Assembly: GCF_001721045.1 (NCBI RefSeq)
Contig: NZ_MDER01000027.1
Coordinates: forward strand, 52,252-116,251
Origin: Paenibacillus nuruki
GTDB taxonomy: Bacteria > Bacillota > Bacilli > Paenibacillales > Paenibacillaceae
Reading direction: 5' to 3'
Length of the DNA stretch: 64,000 bases
Shown here: one piece after another, positions 27,020-36,086 of the stretch
Numbering within the stretch: the stretch's first letter is position 1
Layout: each line of letters starts with the position of its first letter
The notes under the pieces: generated by a model
What the model was told of the DNA's origin: nothing
Database searches by the model: none
What the model saw: only the letters and a program-made list of their open reading frames with translations
Made by a program: the position numbers and the translations under genes

Positions 27020-27913
27020 TTAACGCTTCATTCGTGGATCAAATGTATCCCGTAATCCATCGCCCATAAGATTGAATCCAAGAGAAGTCAGCAAAATCGA
27101 TACCCCTGGAAAAATAACAGTCCACGGAGCCGTCTGAATAAACTGACGTGAATCGGATAGCATTTTGCCCCATTCGGGTTCGGGCGGTTGCGCACCCATT
27201 CCTAGAAAGCCTAATCCTGCGGCTTCTATAATCGCTGTCGCTACACCTAGAGTACCTTGTACAATAATCGGTGTTAGACTGTTCGGCAAAATATGTCTAA
27301 ACAAAATCCGTGCATCTCGAACACCTGTCGCTCGAGCCGCTGTAATAAATTCTTCTTGCCGTAATGAAAGCACACGCGATCGTACCAACCGACCATAAGT
27401 CGGAATATTGACGATAGCGATCGCATAAAGCGCATTTTGCAAAGAAGGTCCTAATATAGCTACAATCGCAATAGCTAATAAAATAGCTGGAAAAGCGAGC
27501 AAGATATCGAACACACGCGAGATAATCATATCTACCCAGCGACCATAAAATCCAGCCAGTATCCCTAAAAAAGTACCGATAATAATAGAACCGATCACCG
27601 ATACAAAACCAACCCATAATGAAATACGTGCTCCATACAGTGTACGGGTCAAAATATCTCTGCCTAAATCGTCTGTGCCAAACCAGTGTGTAGCGGATGG
27701 AGCTTGCAGACGTTCAGACAATACCTGTGCTTTATAATCGTAAGGCGAAATAAGCGGCGCAAGTAAAGCCAGTATAATAAAGAACACCACAATTGCGAAT
27801 CCGACCACGGCTGTTTTGTTACGCATAAATGAACGTATACCATCACGCCAGGGACCAGACTTTACTTCTTTGACGTTGCCACCTGATCCGGTATTCAGGG
27901 ATGCTTGTGTCAT
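27020..27913 (-). CDS. dipeptide/oligopeptide ABC transporter permease (DppC/OppC type)
   Basis: This is the second inner-membrane subunit of a peptide-type importer. The 297-residue protein has the long cytoplasmic N-terminus and first span (RNKTAVVGFAIVVFFIILALL, residues about 30-50), the OppC-type periplasmic segment ending HWFGTDDLGRDILTRTLYG, and a BPD transport domain with the EAA loop RATGVRDARILFRHILPN. It ends with DGLRDTFDPRMK, the standard DppC terminus. It follows the DppB-type gene by 11 bases. No ATPase genes follow, so the complex must use ATP-binding subunits coded elsewhere. Confidence 0.92.
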   Translation of the reverse strand: MTQASLNTGSGGNVKEVKSGPWRDGIRSFMRNKTAVVGFAIVVFFIILALLAPLISPYDYKAQVLSERLQAPSATHWFGTDDLGRDILTRTLYGARISLWVGFVSVIGSIIIGTFLGILAGFYGRWVDMIISRVFDILLAFPAILLAIAIVAILGPSLQNALYAIAIVNIPTYGRLVRSRVLSLRQEEFITAARATGVRDARILFRHILPNSLTPIIVQGTLGVATAIIEAAGLGFLGMGAQPPEPEWGKMLSDSRQFIQTAPWTVIFPGVSILLTSLGFNLMGDGLRDTFDPRMKR

Positions 27914-27924
27914 CTAATCACCTC

Positions 27925-28941
27925 TTACTTGTACTGGATACGTGGATCAAATAAGGCATACAGCAGATCCACCAGCAGATTAATAACAACAAAAATGATA
28001 GCAATAATTAAAATGCCTGATTGGATTACCGGATAATCACGATTGCTAATTGCTTCATAAATATATCTGCCTACGCCTGGCCAAGCGAAAATCGTCTCGG
28101 TCAATACGGCTCCACCCAGAAGTGCTCCTGTCTGAAGACCGATAACGGTCAGGACTGGAATAAACGCATTTTTCAACCCATGTCGATAAACGACATAAAA
28201 TTGAGATAATCCTTTGGCTTTGGCAGTACGAATATAATCAGACTGCATTACTTCTAACATACTGGAACGTGTCATCCGTGCAATCACTGCCATCGGAATC
28301 GTTCCGAGTGCTATTGAAGGTAAAACAAGATGCTTAATGACTGTCCATAACTGCGAAGTCTGCCCTGAAATAATAGCGTCAATCACATAGAATCCTGTCA
28401 CAGCTTCTAACGGTTCACGTACATTGAGCCGCCCAATAGAAGGTAACCAATGCAGTTTATTTGCAAAAATCCATTGCTCCATTAAGCCTAGCCAGAAAAT
28501 CGGCATCGATACACCTACAAGAGCAATAATCATACAAATATAATCGAACCATGAATTATGTCTCCAAGCACTGACAATTCCTGCATTTACCCCGATAACG
28601 ATAGCAAATAACATACTAGCTACCGTCAATTCCATCGTTGCCGCTAGGTAAGGACCTATTTCTTGCGAAATAGGCTCCTTCGTGCGGATCGAACTTCCTA
28701 GATCACCTGTCAGTAAATCACCCAAATAAGCGAAATACTGTTCTAACCACGGACGATCTAATCCTAACTGTTCACGCAAAGCTTGCTTAGATTGCTCTGT
28801 CGCTTTTTCACCTAGAATTGTATCTGCTGGATCACCTGGAATCGCATGGATAATCGAAAATACAATAATAGTCATTCCTAACAATACTGGAATCAGTACA
28901 ATCAGACGCTTCAAAATGTAAGAACCCATGTCGTTGATCAC
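27925..28941 (-). CDS. dipeptide/oligopeptide ABC transporter permease (DppB/OppB type)
   Basis: First membrane subunit of the same importer. The 338-residue protein starts with YILKRLIVLIPVLLGMTIIVF and IHAIPGDPADTILG, the DppB/OppB N-terminal signature, followed by LGLDRPWLEQYFAYLGDLLTGDLGSS split over residues 54-80. The EAA loop is in RTAKAKGLSQFYVVYRHGLK near 228-247, and it ends with LYALFDPRI. Five to six membrane spans are visible. It lies 11 bases after the binding-protein gene and before DppC. Orientation and spacing show one operon. Confidence 0.93.
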   Translation of the reverse strand: MINDMGSYILKRLIVLIPVLLGMTIIVFSIIHAIPGDPADTILGEKATEQSKQALREQLGLDRPWLEQYFAYLGDLLTGDLGSSIRTKEPISQEIGPYLAATMELTVASMLFAIVIGVNAGIVSAWRHNSWFDYICMIIALVGVSMPIFWLGLMEQWIFANKLHWLPSIGRLNVREPLEAVTGFYVIDAIISGQTSQLWTVIKHLVLPSIALGTIPMAVIARMTRSSMLEVMQSDYIRTAKAKGLSQFYVVYRHGLKNAFIPVLTVIGLQTGALLGGAVLTETIFAWPGVGRYIYEAISNRDYPVIQSGILIIAIIFVVINLLVDLLYALFDPRIQYK

Positions 28942-28952
28942 CTACCATGCTT

Positions 28953-30593
28953 TTATTGTTCGATATACACATTGGTGTATGCTTCTGAGCCGGTTGGTGA
29001 AGGTACATAACCTTTCAATTCAGCCTTAGCTGCGAGTAGCGGTGTAGAATGTACCAATGGAACCCATGGTGCATCTTTTTTCACAATGACTTGAGCTTGT
29101 TCATACAACTTACTACGCTCAGCTTGATCGGTCTCTTGTTGAGCTTTAACCACCAAGTCATGGAATTCTTTACTATCATATTGACTGTAGTTGTTACCAC
29201 CAATAGAATCTTTATCAAGTAATGGATAGAAGAAATTATCAGGGTCACCGTTATCACCTGTCCAACCAATAATAAATAGATCGTCTTTAGTACCATTTTT
29301 CAAATCTTCCAGATACGTTGCCCATTCTGGAGATTCAATTTTCACTTTGACACCAATTTGTTCAAAGCTTGCTTGAATGACTTCTGCTACTTTACGTCCA
29401 TCTGGCATATACGGACGTGGTACAGGCATTGCATAAAACGTTAATTCTTGCTCAATTCCATTTGGGTAGCCTGCATCAGCTAGCAATTGCTTCGCTTTGG
29501 CTAAATCATATGGATAATCTTCTACTGATTTGTTGTATCCCCATAATGTAGGTGGGATTGGATTGACAGCTGGTTCTGCTTGTCCTGCGAAGAACGCATC
29601 AATTAGACCTTGTTTATCAACAGCATGATTTAGTGCTACACGCACTTTAGGATCATCAAATGGTTTTTTGGTTGTATTAAAACCGAGATAAGCAACATTG
29701 AATGGTGGACGATTGATTTTTTGAAGAGCTGGATTGGCTTCCAAGCTTGCTAAATCATCTGGACTTAAATCTTCCATCATATCAATTTCGCCGTTTTGAA
29801 GGGCATTGTAACGAGCAGTGTTATCGGGAATAGAGCGGATAATGACTTGATCCATTTTTGGCAATCCTTCTTGCCAGTAGTTAGGATTTTTGTCGAGTGT
29901 GATTGAATCGCTACGTTTCCATTCTTTAAATACAAATGGACCTGTACCGACTGGATTGGATTTGAAATTTTCTTTTTCATCTTCAATCGCTTTAGGACTT
30001 GCAATCCCAAAACAAGTCATCGCTAGATTTTGGAGAAATGGAGCTTGAGGTTTGTTTAATTTGAATACAACCGTTGTTGGATCAGTTGCGGTTACGCTTG
30101 CAATAACGCGCTCTTCTTCCGGTCCAAACATGGAATCATAATAATCGAAGGAATCGCCTTCGAATTTATATTTACTTTTGGTGTCACTCCAACGTTCGAA
30201 GTTAAACACAACAGCATCTGCATTAAAATCAGTACCGTCATGGAATTTGACACCTTCACGCAATTTAAAAGTATACGTTAAAGCATCCTCTGAAATCGTC
30301 CAACTTTCTGCGAGAGATGGCATAACTTCAGTTGTTCCTTCTTTGTAATCTAATAGTGTATCAAATACCTGTTGTGCAATCTTAAGTGATTCGCCATCAG
30401 TAACAATGGCTGGATCGAGTGCGGCTGAATCTCCACCACGACCTACAATTAATGTTCCGCCTCCTGTAGCAGCGGTTTCTTCTGTTCCATTTGCTTCTGG
30501 TGCTGTTGTAGCTGATTTGTTTCCGGTACAACCTGCCAACAATAAAACAGACGTAAGCATCAACGTAAACATTAACAATAATCCCTTTTTCAC
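28953..30593 (-). CDS. peptide-type ABC transporter substrate-binding lipoprotein
   Basis: An extracellular solute-binding protein family 5 lipoprotein that delivers substrate to the DppBC-like pair. I choose GTG 30593 as start (MKKGLLLMFTLMLTS, 546 residues), with GGGAG 10 bases upstream; two in-frame TTG codons at 30602 and 30599 are possible. The lipobox is LLAGC near residue 21, followed by a Thr/Glu/Gly-rich linker. The mature part has the SBP5 signature LREGVKFHDGTDFNADAVVF near 110 and YNALQNGEIDMM near 260. The preferred substrate (dipeptide, oligopeptide, nickel or other) cannot be read from sequence. Confidence 0.9.
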   Translation of the reverse strand: MKKGLLLMFTLMLTSVLLLAGCTGNKSATTAPEANGTEETAATGGGTLIVGRGGDSAALDPAIVTDGESLKIAQQVFDTLLDYKEGTTEVMPSLAESWTISEDALTYTFKLREGVKFHDGTDFNADAVVFNFERWSDTKSKYKFEGDSFDYYDSMFGPEEERVIASVTATDPTTVVFKLNKPQAPFLQNLAMTCFGIASPKAIEDEKENFKSNPVGTGPFVFKEWKRSDSITLDKNPNYWQEGLPKMDQVIIRSIPDNTARYNALQNGEIDMMEDLSPDDLASLEANPALQKINRPPFNVAYLGFNTTKKPFDDPKVRVALNHAVDKQGLIDAFFAGQAEPAVNPIPPTLWGYNKSVEDYPYDLAKAKQLLADAGYPNGIEQELTFYAMPVPRPYMPDGRKVAEVIQASFEQIGVKVKIESPEWATYLEDLKNGTKDDLFIIGWTGDNGDPDNFFYPLLDKDSIGGNNYSQYDSKEFHDLVVKAQQETDQAERSKLYEQAQVIVKKDAPWVPLVHSTPLLAAKAELKGYVPSPTGSEAYTNVYIEQ

Positions 30594-30988
30594 AAGCAAC
30601 AAACTCCCTTCTGAATTGGAAAATCATGGATACGTACTCAATCCTTTTTATCCAACATATTCTCTTGTATATGTATTTTGAGAATGATGGCTAAAATTGG
30701 AATTGACCACAGGTTGAACTTAATTTACATCATTGTTACTTGTTTGGCAATGTTTTTTCACATAAAACGTTTATTTGTTACAAAAGGCTACATCATACGA
30801 CAGTAATATCGATTTATTGCGGTTTTGTTATATAGATGTTTCTTTTATTTGAGTTCTATTTTCTTTTGTTCTCGCAATATACTTTGATTTTAAATTTCTA
30901 ATTTCCTTTGCTGTGACTACGTTTATATACATAATGTCATATTAACTAACTTTTATTATATTTTTTACAAATAGTTTATGGAAACCTA
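30594..30988. other. intergenic region between divergent transporter and nucleotidase genes
   Basis: AT-rich gap with no supported gene. It should hold the promoter of the leftward transporter operon; I did not find a convincing pair of hexamers for it. Confidence 0.4.
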
Positions 30989-31018
30989 GTGACACTGTTA
31001 ACAATTAGCTGATAGAAT
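30989..31018 (+). promoter_or_regulatory. candidate SigA promoter of the 5'-nucleotidase gene
   Basis: GTGACA (30989-30994), an 18-base spacer and TAGAAT (31013-31018) give five of six matches at each hexamer. The start codon follows 38 bases later, with GGGAGG between. Confidence 0.5.
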
Positions 31019-31055
31019 AAGTAGAATACAATCAAAAGGGAGGCATATTATTCAT

Positions 31056-32960
31056 ATGTTAAAAAAGAAAACGGTTTTATCAATAGCTGCGTCAGCATTG
31101 CTGACTTTGAGCTTTTCAAGCATCATGTCTGCGGCTGTACCTTCATCACTTACGGTAGAAGGTATTAATCAGCAAGTACAGCAAGATGCTGGTACTGGGA
31201 AGCATATCACTCTCTTACATACGAATGATGTTCATGCTCATGCTACAGAGGCTACTCCTTATATGGGATACGCCAAACTTTCAGGAATTGCTAATCTGTA
31301 TCGCGAAGCGAATCCGAATACGTTGTTGTTAGATGACGGAGATCAGATTCATGGTACTTCTTTTGCAACACTGGTTAAAGGTGAAAGCGTTATTCAAACG
31401 ATGAACCTTATGGGTTATGCTGCAATGGAGCCGGGTAATCATGAATTTGATTATGGTTATGATCGTTTGCTAGAACTTTCCAAAATGGCGAACTTCCCTA
31501 TCATTTCTTCTAACATTGTTGAAAAAGATGGAACTTCTCCATTCGAACCTTATATTATCCGTGAATTGGACGGAGTCAAAATTGGTATTTTCGGATTAGA
31601 AACGCCTGAAACAGCTTACAAAACAAATCCTAAAAATGTAACCGATGTTGAATTTACTGATCCTGCGGTGGCTGCTAAAAAAATGGTAGCCGAACTACAA
31701 GGTAAAGTGGATGTGATTGTAGCTTTGGGACATTTAGGTATGGACCAATCCAGTACAGACACAAGCTTGAAAGTAGTTAAAGAAGTGCCAGGTATTGATG
31801 TATTTATCGATGGCCATAGCCATACTTTGCTTGAAAATGGTCAAACCGAAAATGGAACACTGATCGCAAGTACAGGCGAATACGGTGAACATATGGGTGT
31901 TATCGATCTATGGGTAGATGGTGGTAAAGTCAAGAAGAAACAAGCTTATGTATTAGACGAAAAAGCAGCAGCAAATGTTACTCCAGATCCTAAAGTAGCA
32001 GCACTTGTAAGTTCTATTCAAGAATCACAAAAGTCGATCCTTGAAGAAACGGTTGCTGAATCTTCTGTCAAATTAGACGGTGAGCGTACTCAAGTTCGTG
32101 CAGGTGAAACAAATCTTGGTGATCTGTTAACAGATGCTATGCGCAAAACAGCGGGTACAGATGTAGCGATTACTAACGGTGGTGGTATCCGTGCTTCAAT
32201 CGCAGCCGGTAAAGTGACCAAAGGTGATGTGATCACTGTTCTTCCTTTTGGTAATCTAATCGTTTCGATCAATGTAACCGGTGCTGAACTATTAGCAGCA
32301 TTGAATAACGGTGCTAGCGATTTTCCGAACGAAAAAGGCGCATTTACTCAAGTCTCAGGTATGACTTACAAAATTGATACAGCGAAAGAAAAAGGCGATC
32401 GTGTCCACTCTGTCACTGTAGCTGGTAAACCACTTGATTTGAAAGCTACGTATAGTCTAGCAACCAACGACTTTATGGCTGTAGGCGGAGACGAATACAC
32501 GATGTTCAAAGGAAAAGCACAAACAGGTATTTATGGTTCATTAGACGAAGCATTGATCGAATATATGCAGTCTTTAGGCAAAGTCAATATCAAAACAGAT
32601 GGACGAATTAGCGAAGCAACAATGCCTGCTAAAGATGCAGCTACTAAGCCAGCAACTCCAGCGAAGCCAGTTCCTGCTAAACCATCTACAACCAAGCCAG
32701 CAACTCCGGCCAAACCAGTTCCTGCTAAGCCATCTACAACTAAACCAGCAACGCCTGTAAAACCAGTTCCTACCAAACCGGTTCCAGCAGCTAGCGATGT
32801 TTATGTTGTTAAAGCGGGAGATACATTGTATTCAATCGCTGTAGATCATGGTACAACCTGGAAAGTTTTACGTGATCTTAACGACCTTACAAATGCACAC
32901 TGGATTTATCCAGGTCAAAAACTTCAATTACCTGCTATGACTGCAACAGCTGCATCTTAA
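31056..32960 (+). CDS. secreted 5'-nucleotidase/metallophosphatase with LysM domain
   Basis: A 634-residue exported enzyme that hydrolyses nucleotides, probably outside the cell to salvage phosphate or nucleosides. Residues 1-28 form a signal peptide (LLTLSFSSIMSAA). The metallophosphatase domain (about 50-310) has LLHTNDVHAH, LLDDGDQIHGT, EPGNHEFDYG, ALGHLGMD and DGHSHT. The 5'-nucleotidase C-terminal domain (about 335-515) contains ITNGGGIRASI. A Pro/Lys/Thr-rich spacer with three 16-residue repeats (530-577) leads to a LysM domain (VVKAGDTLYSIAVDHG...YPGQKLQLP) at 583-628 that should bind peptidoglycan. Members of this family are more often LPXTG- or SLH-anchored, so LysM retention is notable. 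ATG has GGGAGG upstream. Confidence 0.93.
   Translation: MLKKKTVLSIAASALLTLSFSSIMSAAVPSSLTVEGINQQVQQDAGTGKHITLLHTNDVHAHATEATPYMGYAKLSGIANLYREANPNTLLLDDGDQIHGTSFATLVKGESVIQTMNLMGYAAMEPGNHEFDYGYDRLLELSKMANFPIISSNIVEKDGTSPFEPYIIRELDGVKIGIFGLETPETAYKTNPKNVTDVEFTDPAVAAKKMVAELQGKVDVIVALGHLGMDQSSTDTSLKVVKEVPGIDVFIDGHSHTLLENGQTENGTLIASTGEYGEHMGVIDLWVDGGKVKKKQAYVLDEKAAANVTPDPKVAALVSSIQESQKSILEETVAESSVKLDGERTQVRAGETNLGDLLTDAMRKTAGTDVAITNGGGIRASIAAGKVTKGDVITVLPFGNLIVSINVTGAELLAALNNGASDFPNEKGAFTQVSGMTYKIDTAKEKGDRVHSVTVAGKPLDLKATYSLATNDFMAVGGDEYTMFKGKAQTGIYGSLDEALIEYMQSLGKVNIKTDGRISEATMPAKDAATKPATPAKPVPAKPSTTKPATPAKPVPAKPSTTKPATPVKPVPTKPVPAASDVYVVKAGDTLYSIAVDHGTTWKVLRDLNDLTNAHWIYPGQKLQLPAMTATAAS
32643..32786 (+). 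repeat. three 48-bp in-frame repeats in the nucleotidase spacer
   Basis: Units at 32643-32690, 32691-32738 and 32739-32786 code for TKPATPAKPVPAKPST, the same again, and a diverged TKPATPVKPVPTKPVP. Third-base differences show they are not very recent copies. The unit is a Pro-rich wall-spanning spacer and its copy number may vary between strains. Confidence 0.9.
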
Positions 32961-33074
32961 GCTAACCTTTTCATAAAGATGCTATAAGAGTCATCGGATA
33001 TATGTAAATAAAGAAGTTATTCCATCATGCAATTTGGTAGCTTTCAACGTAAATGTGGTAACTTTCAAATTGAA

Positions 33075-33107
33075 AAGGATCTGGATTATTCCAGATCCTT
33101 TTTTTGT
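33075..33107 (+). terminator. terminator after the 5'-nucleotidase gene
   Basis: Perfect 10-base stem AAGGATCTGG / CCAGATCCTT with loop ATTATT, followed by a T-run. The region from here to 33318 holds no recognisable gene; it marks the left border of the phage-tail cluster. Confidence 0.92.
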
Positions 33108-33318
33108 TATCCATTTAGAAAAATAAAAGATAGTATGAATAGCAGCAATATTCAACAATGAGTCAAATAGCTTCCATCGTTTCATTCTCTTATAGATCTA
33201 GACATGCTTTTTATATCGTAAACTAGATAGTAGTACTCACTTACCAATATAGTGATATACCAAGGATCTTTTTATTGTATATACATTTTAAAAATCATAG
33301 GATCTGTACCTTACACTA

Positions 33319-33594
33319 TTAGATGCTTTTACTGGTTCCTACTTTCGGATTAAAAGCTAATTCAAATAATCCAGTTGCAGATAAACCAGCAAGTCCACCT
33401 GCCCATAGACGAGGAACTAATCCCAATTCTGTAAACGGATACGCCGCCGCGCCAATACCTACACCGATCACAATGCCAATCACTGGAATTAGATTTTTAG
33501 GAATAGCTACTGCTGTTTTGAGTGCTTGTACAAGTGCCAAGATGATCAGAGATAAAGTAGATGCAAAGGCTAAAACAATATTTAATTCTTCCAT
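33319..33594 (-). CDS. putative holin (two-span membrane protein)
   Basis: The 91-residue product has an N-terminal hydrophobic helix (about 5-25, VLAFASTLSLIILALVQAL), a short basic turn, a second helix (about 34-53, LIPVIGIVIGVGIGAAAYPF) and a weaker third segment with Gly and Ala (65-80). It ends with the basic tail FNPKVGTSKSI. Length, topology and position directly downstream of a GH25 lysin support a holin. AAAGGAG lies before the ATG. It is the last gene of the tail transcript. A second, larger holin is coded upstream at 34750, so this one may be an accessory or an antiholin. Confidence 0.65.
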   Translation of the reverse strand: MEELNIVLAFASTLSLIILALVQALKTAVAIPKNLIPVIGIVIGVGIGAAAYPFTELGLVPRLWAGGLAGLSATGLFELAFNPKVGTSKSI

Positions 33595-33701
33595 CGTTAT
33601 TCTCCTTTCTATTTCCCAAAAAGTTTATTAATATCATTTTTATTTTGTTTATTTGTTTATAGCTATTCATGAATAGAAATATTCATATTACGCAGAGGGT
33701 A

Positions 33702-34667
33702 TTAAATCAGACCTTTGCGATACAATACAGTTAACAAGCGATAAAAGTCGTAACTACCGCCTTCTGGATCTTGAATAACACCTGTAGCTAATGCGCTACT
33801 TACTGCTTCTTTTGCCCATGTAGGGATATCCATTTTTTGCGTTTGTTCGATACGTTGAATACGAGTATCTACTTTGTTAATACTGGTTTTGAGTAAATCC
33901 CGACTGTCTGTTAATGCAGCAATGCGTTCAGCTTGTGCTTTGACTGTAGCTTCTAAAGCTTGAAATGCTTTTTTCTCTTCGGCTGTCATCGGTTCATCTC
34001 CTTTGTCGGTTGGTTTTTCTTCTGGCTTTTTGCCATACGTAGAGATCAATTGGACTAGTGTTCCTTTGTAAATATTGAGATCGACATTACCACCGATTCC
34101 TCTAACATATCCAGAATCAGAATATTGCCAAAAATCCCATGACTTCCATGCAGTACAATCATCCGGAATTCGTGTGGTGCTATATCTTGCGATCCATAAC
34201 GAATATGAGCTTAGTGAGGTATCAAAGTTAGCCGCAAAAGCATTACCTGTATAGATCATAGGTTTGACCTCTGTTAAGCGCTCTACCTCTTCCAAAAAAG
34301 CTCTAGCAATAGCGCTAATCGTACTTTTATCCAGTCGACCCGGATTGTTCTCATAGTCGAGTACAGGCGGAAAATCCAATACGTTGGCTCCACCGATCTC
34401 TTGCAGTCTTTGCACAAAATGGTTCGCTTCTTGTCTGGCTACTGCTGGACTGGTAGCATTCAAAAAATGGTAAGCCCCTACTAACAATCCAGCAGCTTTA
34501 GCACCTTTGATATTAAAAATGAATTTAGCATCTTTATTCCGGGTACCTTCTGTTGCTTTGATAAACGCATAATGTTTCCCATCCACTTTGACTTTGTTCC
34601 AGTCGATGCTTCCTTGCCAGTGAGATACATCAATCCCCTGCGCACCATCAGGTGTTTTGGGTTGCAT
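33702..34667 (-). CDS. GH25 lysozyme-type endolysin
   Basis: A peptidoglycan muramidase of glycoside hydrolase family 25. The catalytic domain (residues about 9-205) shows GIDVSHWQGSIDW, YAFIKATEGT, GAYHFLNAT, DFPPVLDYENN with the catalytic acids, and WDFWQYSDSG. No secretion signal is present, so export depends on a holin. The C-terminal part (about 225-321) is a charged coiled coil (EEKKAFQALEATVKAQAERIAALT) followed by a Pro-rich helix PTWAKEAVSSALATGVIQDPEGG, resembling S-layer-type or PBSX lysin tails rather than a known wall-binding domain. AAAGAAGG precedes ATG 34667. It releases tail particles from the producer by lysis. Confidence 0.92.
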   Translation of the reverse strand: MQPKTPDGAQGIDVSHWQGSIDWNKVKVDGKHYAFIKATEGTRNKDAKFIFNIKGAKAAGLLVGAYHFLNATSPAVARQEANHFVQRLQEIGGANVLDFPPVLDYENNPGRLDKSTISAIARAFLEEVERLTEVKPMIYTGNAFAANFDTSLSSYSLWIARYSTTRIPDDCTAWKSWDFWQYSDSGYVRGIGGNVDLNIYKGTLVQLISTYGKKPEEKPTDKGDEPMTAEEKKAFQALEATVKAQAERIAALTDSRDLLKTSINKVDTRIQRIEQTQKMDIPTWAKEAVSSALATGVIQDPEGGSYDFYRLLTVLYRKGLI

Positions 34668-34749
34668 AGATTCACCTTCTTTCAGCTTTATTTGCGGTTC
34701 GATTTGGTGTGAGATTCATGTTCTTTATAGATTACAATGAGCAATAATA

Positions 34750-35433
34750 TCACTCTGGAAAAATGAAATTTTCTAACGTGTTTTCTTTACGTACAAATTG
34801 CTGATCTCGTTCAGTTTGTGTCATTGGAGACAGTTCGTCAGTAACGGTTGTATCTTCATCTTGCTTTGGCTTATCGTCTGCTGTTGGATGAGATGGGTCA
34901 TTGTGCGAATCGTTAGGCTCTACATTTCCATTTATATCAGGCTCAATCTGTCTATTGGTTGTAGAGTTAATAGTTGTTGTTGAAGAGTTAGATCGATTCA
35001 AAGAAGAATTAGTATCTTCATTGGGTTCATCTTCTCCACTGTGCGATTCGAATATTTTCACAGCATGACGTAATACTTTAGGCATTGGAACACCCATCCG
35101 TCCCATATTTTCGATCACAGATAACAATTCATTCGCTAAATAGAAAAAGATGACAGCATCTTGAAAATAATGCAGATCCCCTACCGCTTTATCGATAAAA
35201 TGAGCGATCGTAACCATCACGAAAATAGCGACTTTGCGAGCGATCCCTCTATAACCTGTCCTGCTTTTTAACTCTCCATTAATCCATGCAGCTGCCCATC
35301 CTGTTACCCAATCGACGATGACAAGCATCAATAGTAGATTGATCATTACACTCCACTCCCCGAAAAAGTACCCGATCATGGCCCCCGCACCAGTCGATAC
35401 CGATTTGACAATGGCTTCAACCTCCCCACCCAT
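34750..35433 (-). CDS. phage holin family protein with long charged tail
   Basis: The N-terminal 120 residues fit the toxin-secretion/phage-lysis holin family: hydrophobic spans at about 14-42 (IGYFFGEWSVMINLLLMLVIV), VDWVTGWAAAWINGELKSRTGYRGIARK with the family's DWxTG and basic loop, then ATIAHFIDKAVG-like and FFYLANELLSVIENMGRMGVPMP. A polar tail of about 95 residues rich in Asn, Ser, Thr and Asp follows; it is unusual in this family and likely disordered. The ATG has AGGAGG upstream. It is separated from the genes before it by a hairpin with a T-run. Confidence 0.85.
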   Translation of the reverse strand: MGGEVEAIVKSVSTGAGAMIGYFFGEWSVMINLLLMLVIVDWVTGWAAAWINGELKSRTGYRGIARKVAIFVMVTIAHFIDKAVGDLHYFQDAVIFFYLANELLSVIENMGRMGVPMPKVLRHAVKIFESHSGEDEPNEDTNSSLNRSNSSTTTINSTTNRQIEPDINGNVEPNDSHNDPSHPTADDKPKQDEDTTVTDELSPMTQTERDQQFVRKENTLENFIFPE

Positions 35434-35478
35434 GGACCTTTCCTCCTGTTATTGTGTAGTATGTTGCTTCATTAGGCT

Positions 35479-35511
35479 AAAAAAGAGCCTCCAGGCATAA
35501 TGCCGGAGGCT
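35479..35511 (-). terminator. terminator or attenuator between fibre genes and lysis genes
   Basis: Leftward stem AGCCTCC / GGAGGCT with an inner GGCA/TGCC pairing and a T6 run at 35484-35479. Lysis genes follow 46 bases later on the same strand, so this probably limits, but does not abolish, read-through into them. Confidence 0.75.
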
Positions 35512-35523
35512 TTGGGAAAAGAT

Positions 35524-35643
35524 TTAAGATTCTTTTACACTATTCAATAATTCTTGTACCTGATTGCGCATCCCCTGATACGTAGGTACATCTTCAATAG
35601 TTTTTAAGCCTTTTTGAATTAGACTTACATAAACTGCAGCCAT
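35524..35643 (-). CDS. short phage protein, CD1375-like / XkdX-position
   Basis: A 39-residue protein starting MAAVYVSLIQKGLKTIEDVP. The start ATG 35643 lies one base after the stop of the previous gene, with GGGGGTGG upstream. Short proteins of this type (VYxxLIxKGxKTxxDVP) occur after tail-fibre genes in many Firmicute phages; I recall them as the CD1375 family. In PBSX the slot is held by xkdX. Function is unknown; a part in fibre assembly is only inferred from position. Confidence 0.7.
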   Translation of the reverse strand: MAAVYVSLIQKGLKTIEDVPTYQGMRNQVQELLNSVKES

Positions 35644-35644
35644 A

Positions 35645-36073
35645 TTACTTGCCACCCCCTTGAGCTGAAGTGACGCTCGTGAGTTGTTCATACAGATCAG
35701 CGACAGCCAGCTGGAGATTAGTCGTTTCTTGTTGAGAAGTAGCCAACTGTTCAAACGTATCGGCTAGGGCTAACTGGGTATTCGTCAGTTCTTGTTGCAT
35801 TTGTGTTAGATGTGTTACAGGTTGACTATTGGATAATTCTTTTAATGCATCGATCTCTGCTTGTGTTAATCCTTCCACCCATTGCTCATTGTCCAAGTCC
35901 CATTTCGGTTGATACAATCCAGTTGGAACAGCAGTTCCGATTAGATAACTAACTATAGGAGATTCTGTATCTGCTGGATCGGTATAAAAAGGGACGATAC
36001 CACTAAAGGCATCGTCCTGGATAACATCTTCGATATATAGACCAGTTGCGTCTACTTTGGGTACAGCTTTCAT
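35645..36073 (-). CDS. tail fibre accessory protein with coiled coil (XkdW-position)
   Basis: The 142-residue protein has an N-terminal part (1-75) with VDATGLYIEDVIQDD, PFYTDP and GLYQPKWDLDNEQWVEGLTQAEID, a pattern seen in short proteins that follow tail fibres and resemble fibre-assembly chaperones. The rest (78-140) is a heptad-like Gln/Thr/Leu repeat (LTNTQLALADTFEQLATSQQ) likely to form a coiled coil. It ends AQGGGK. AAGGAGG precedes ATG 36073. It lies 13 bases after the fibre gene. Role in fibre folding is inference. Confidence 0.65.
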   Translation of the reverse strand: MKAVPKVDATGLYIEDVIQDDAFSGIVPFYTDPADTESPIVSYLIGTAVPTGLYQPKWDLDNEQWVEGLTQAEIDALKELSNSQPVTHLTQMQQELTNTQLALADTFEQLATSQQETTNLQLAVADLYEQLTSVTSAQGGGK

Positions 36074-36086
36074 GGAATTAACCTCC

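Noticed and set aside
32643..32786. CRISPR-like short repeat array
   Set aside because: The 48-bp units are contiguous, in frame and code for a Pro-rich spacer, with no unique spacers.
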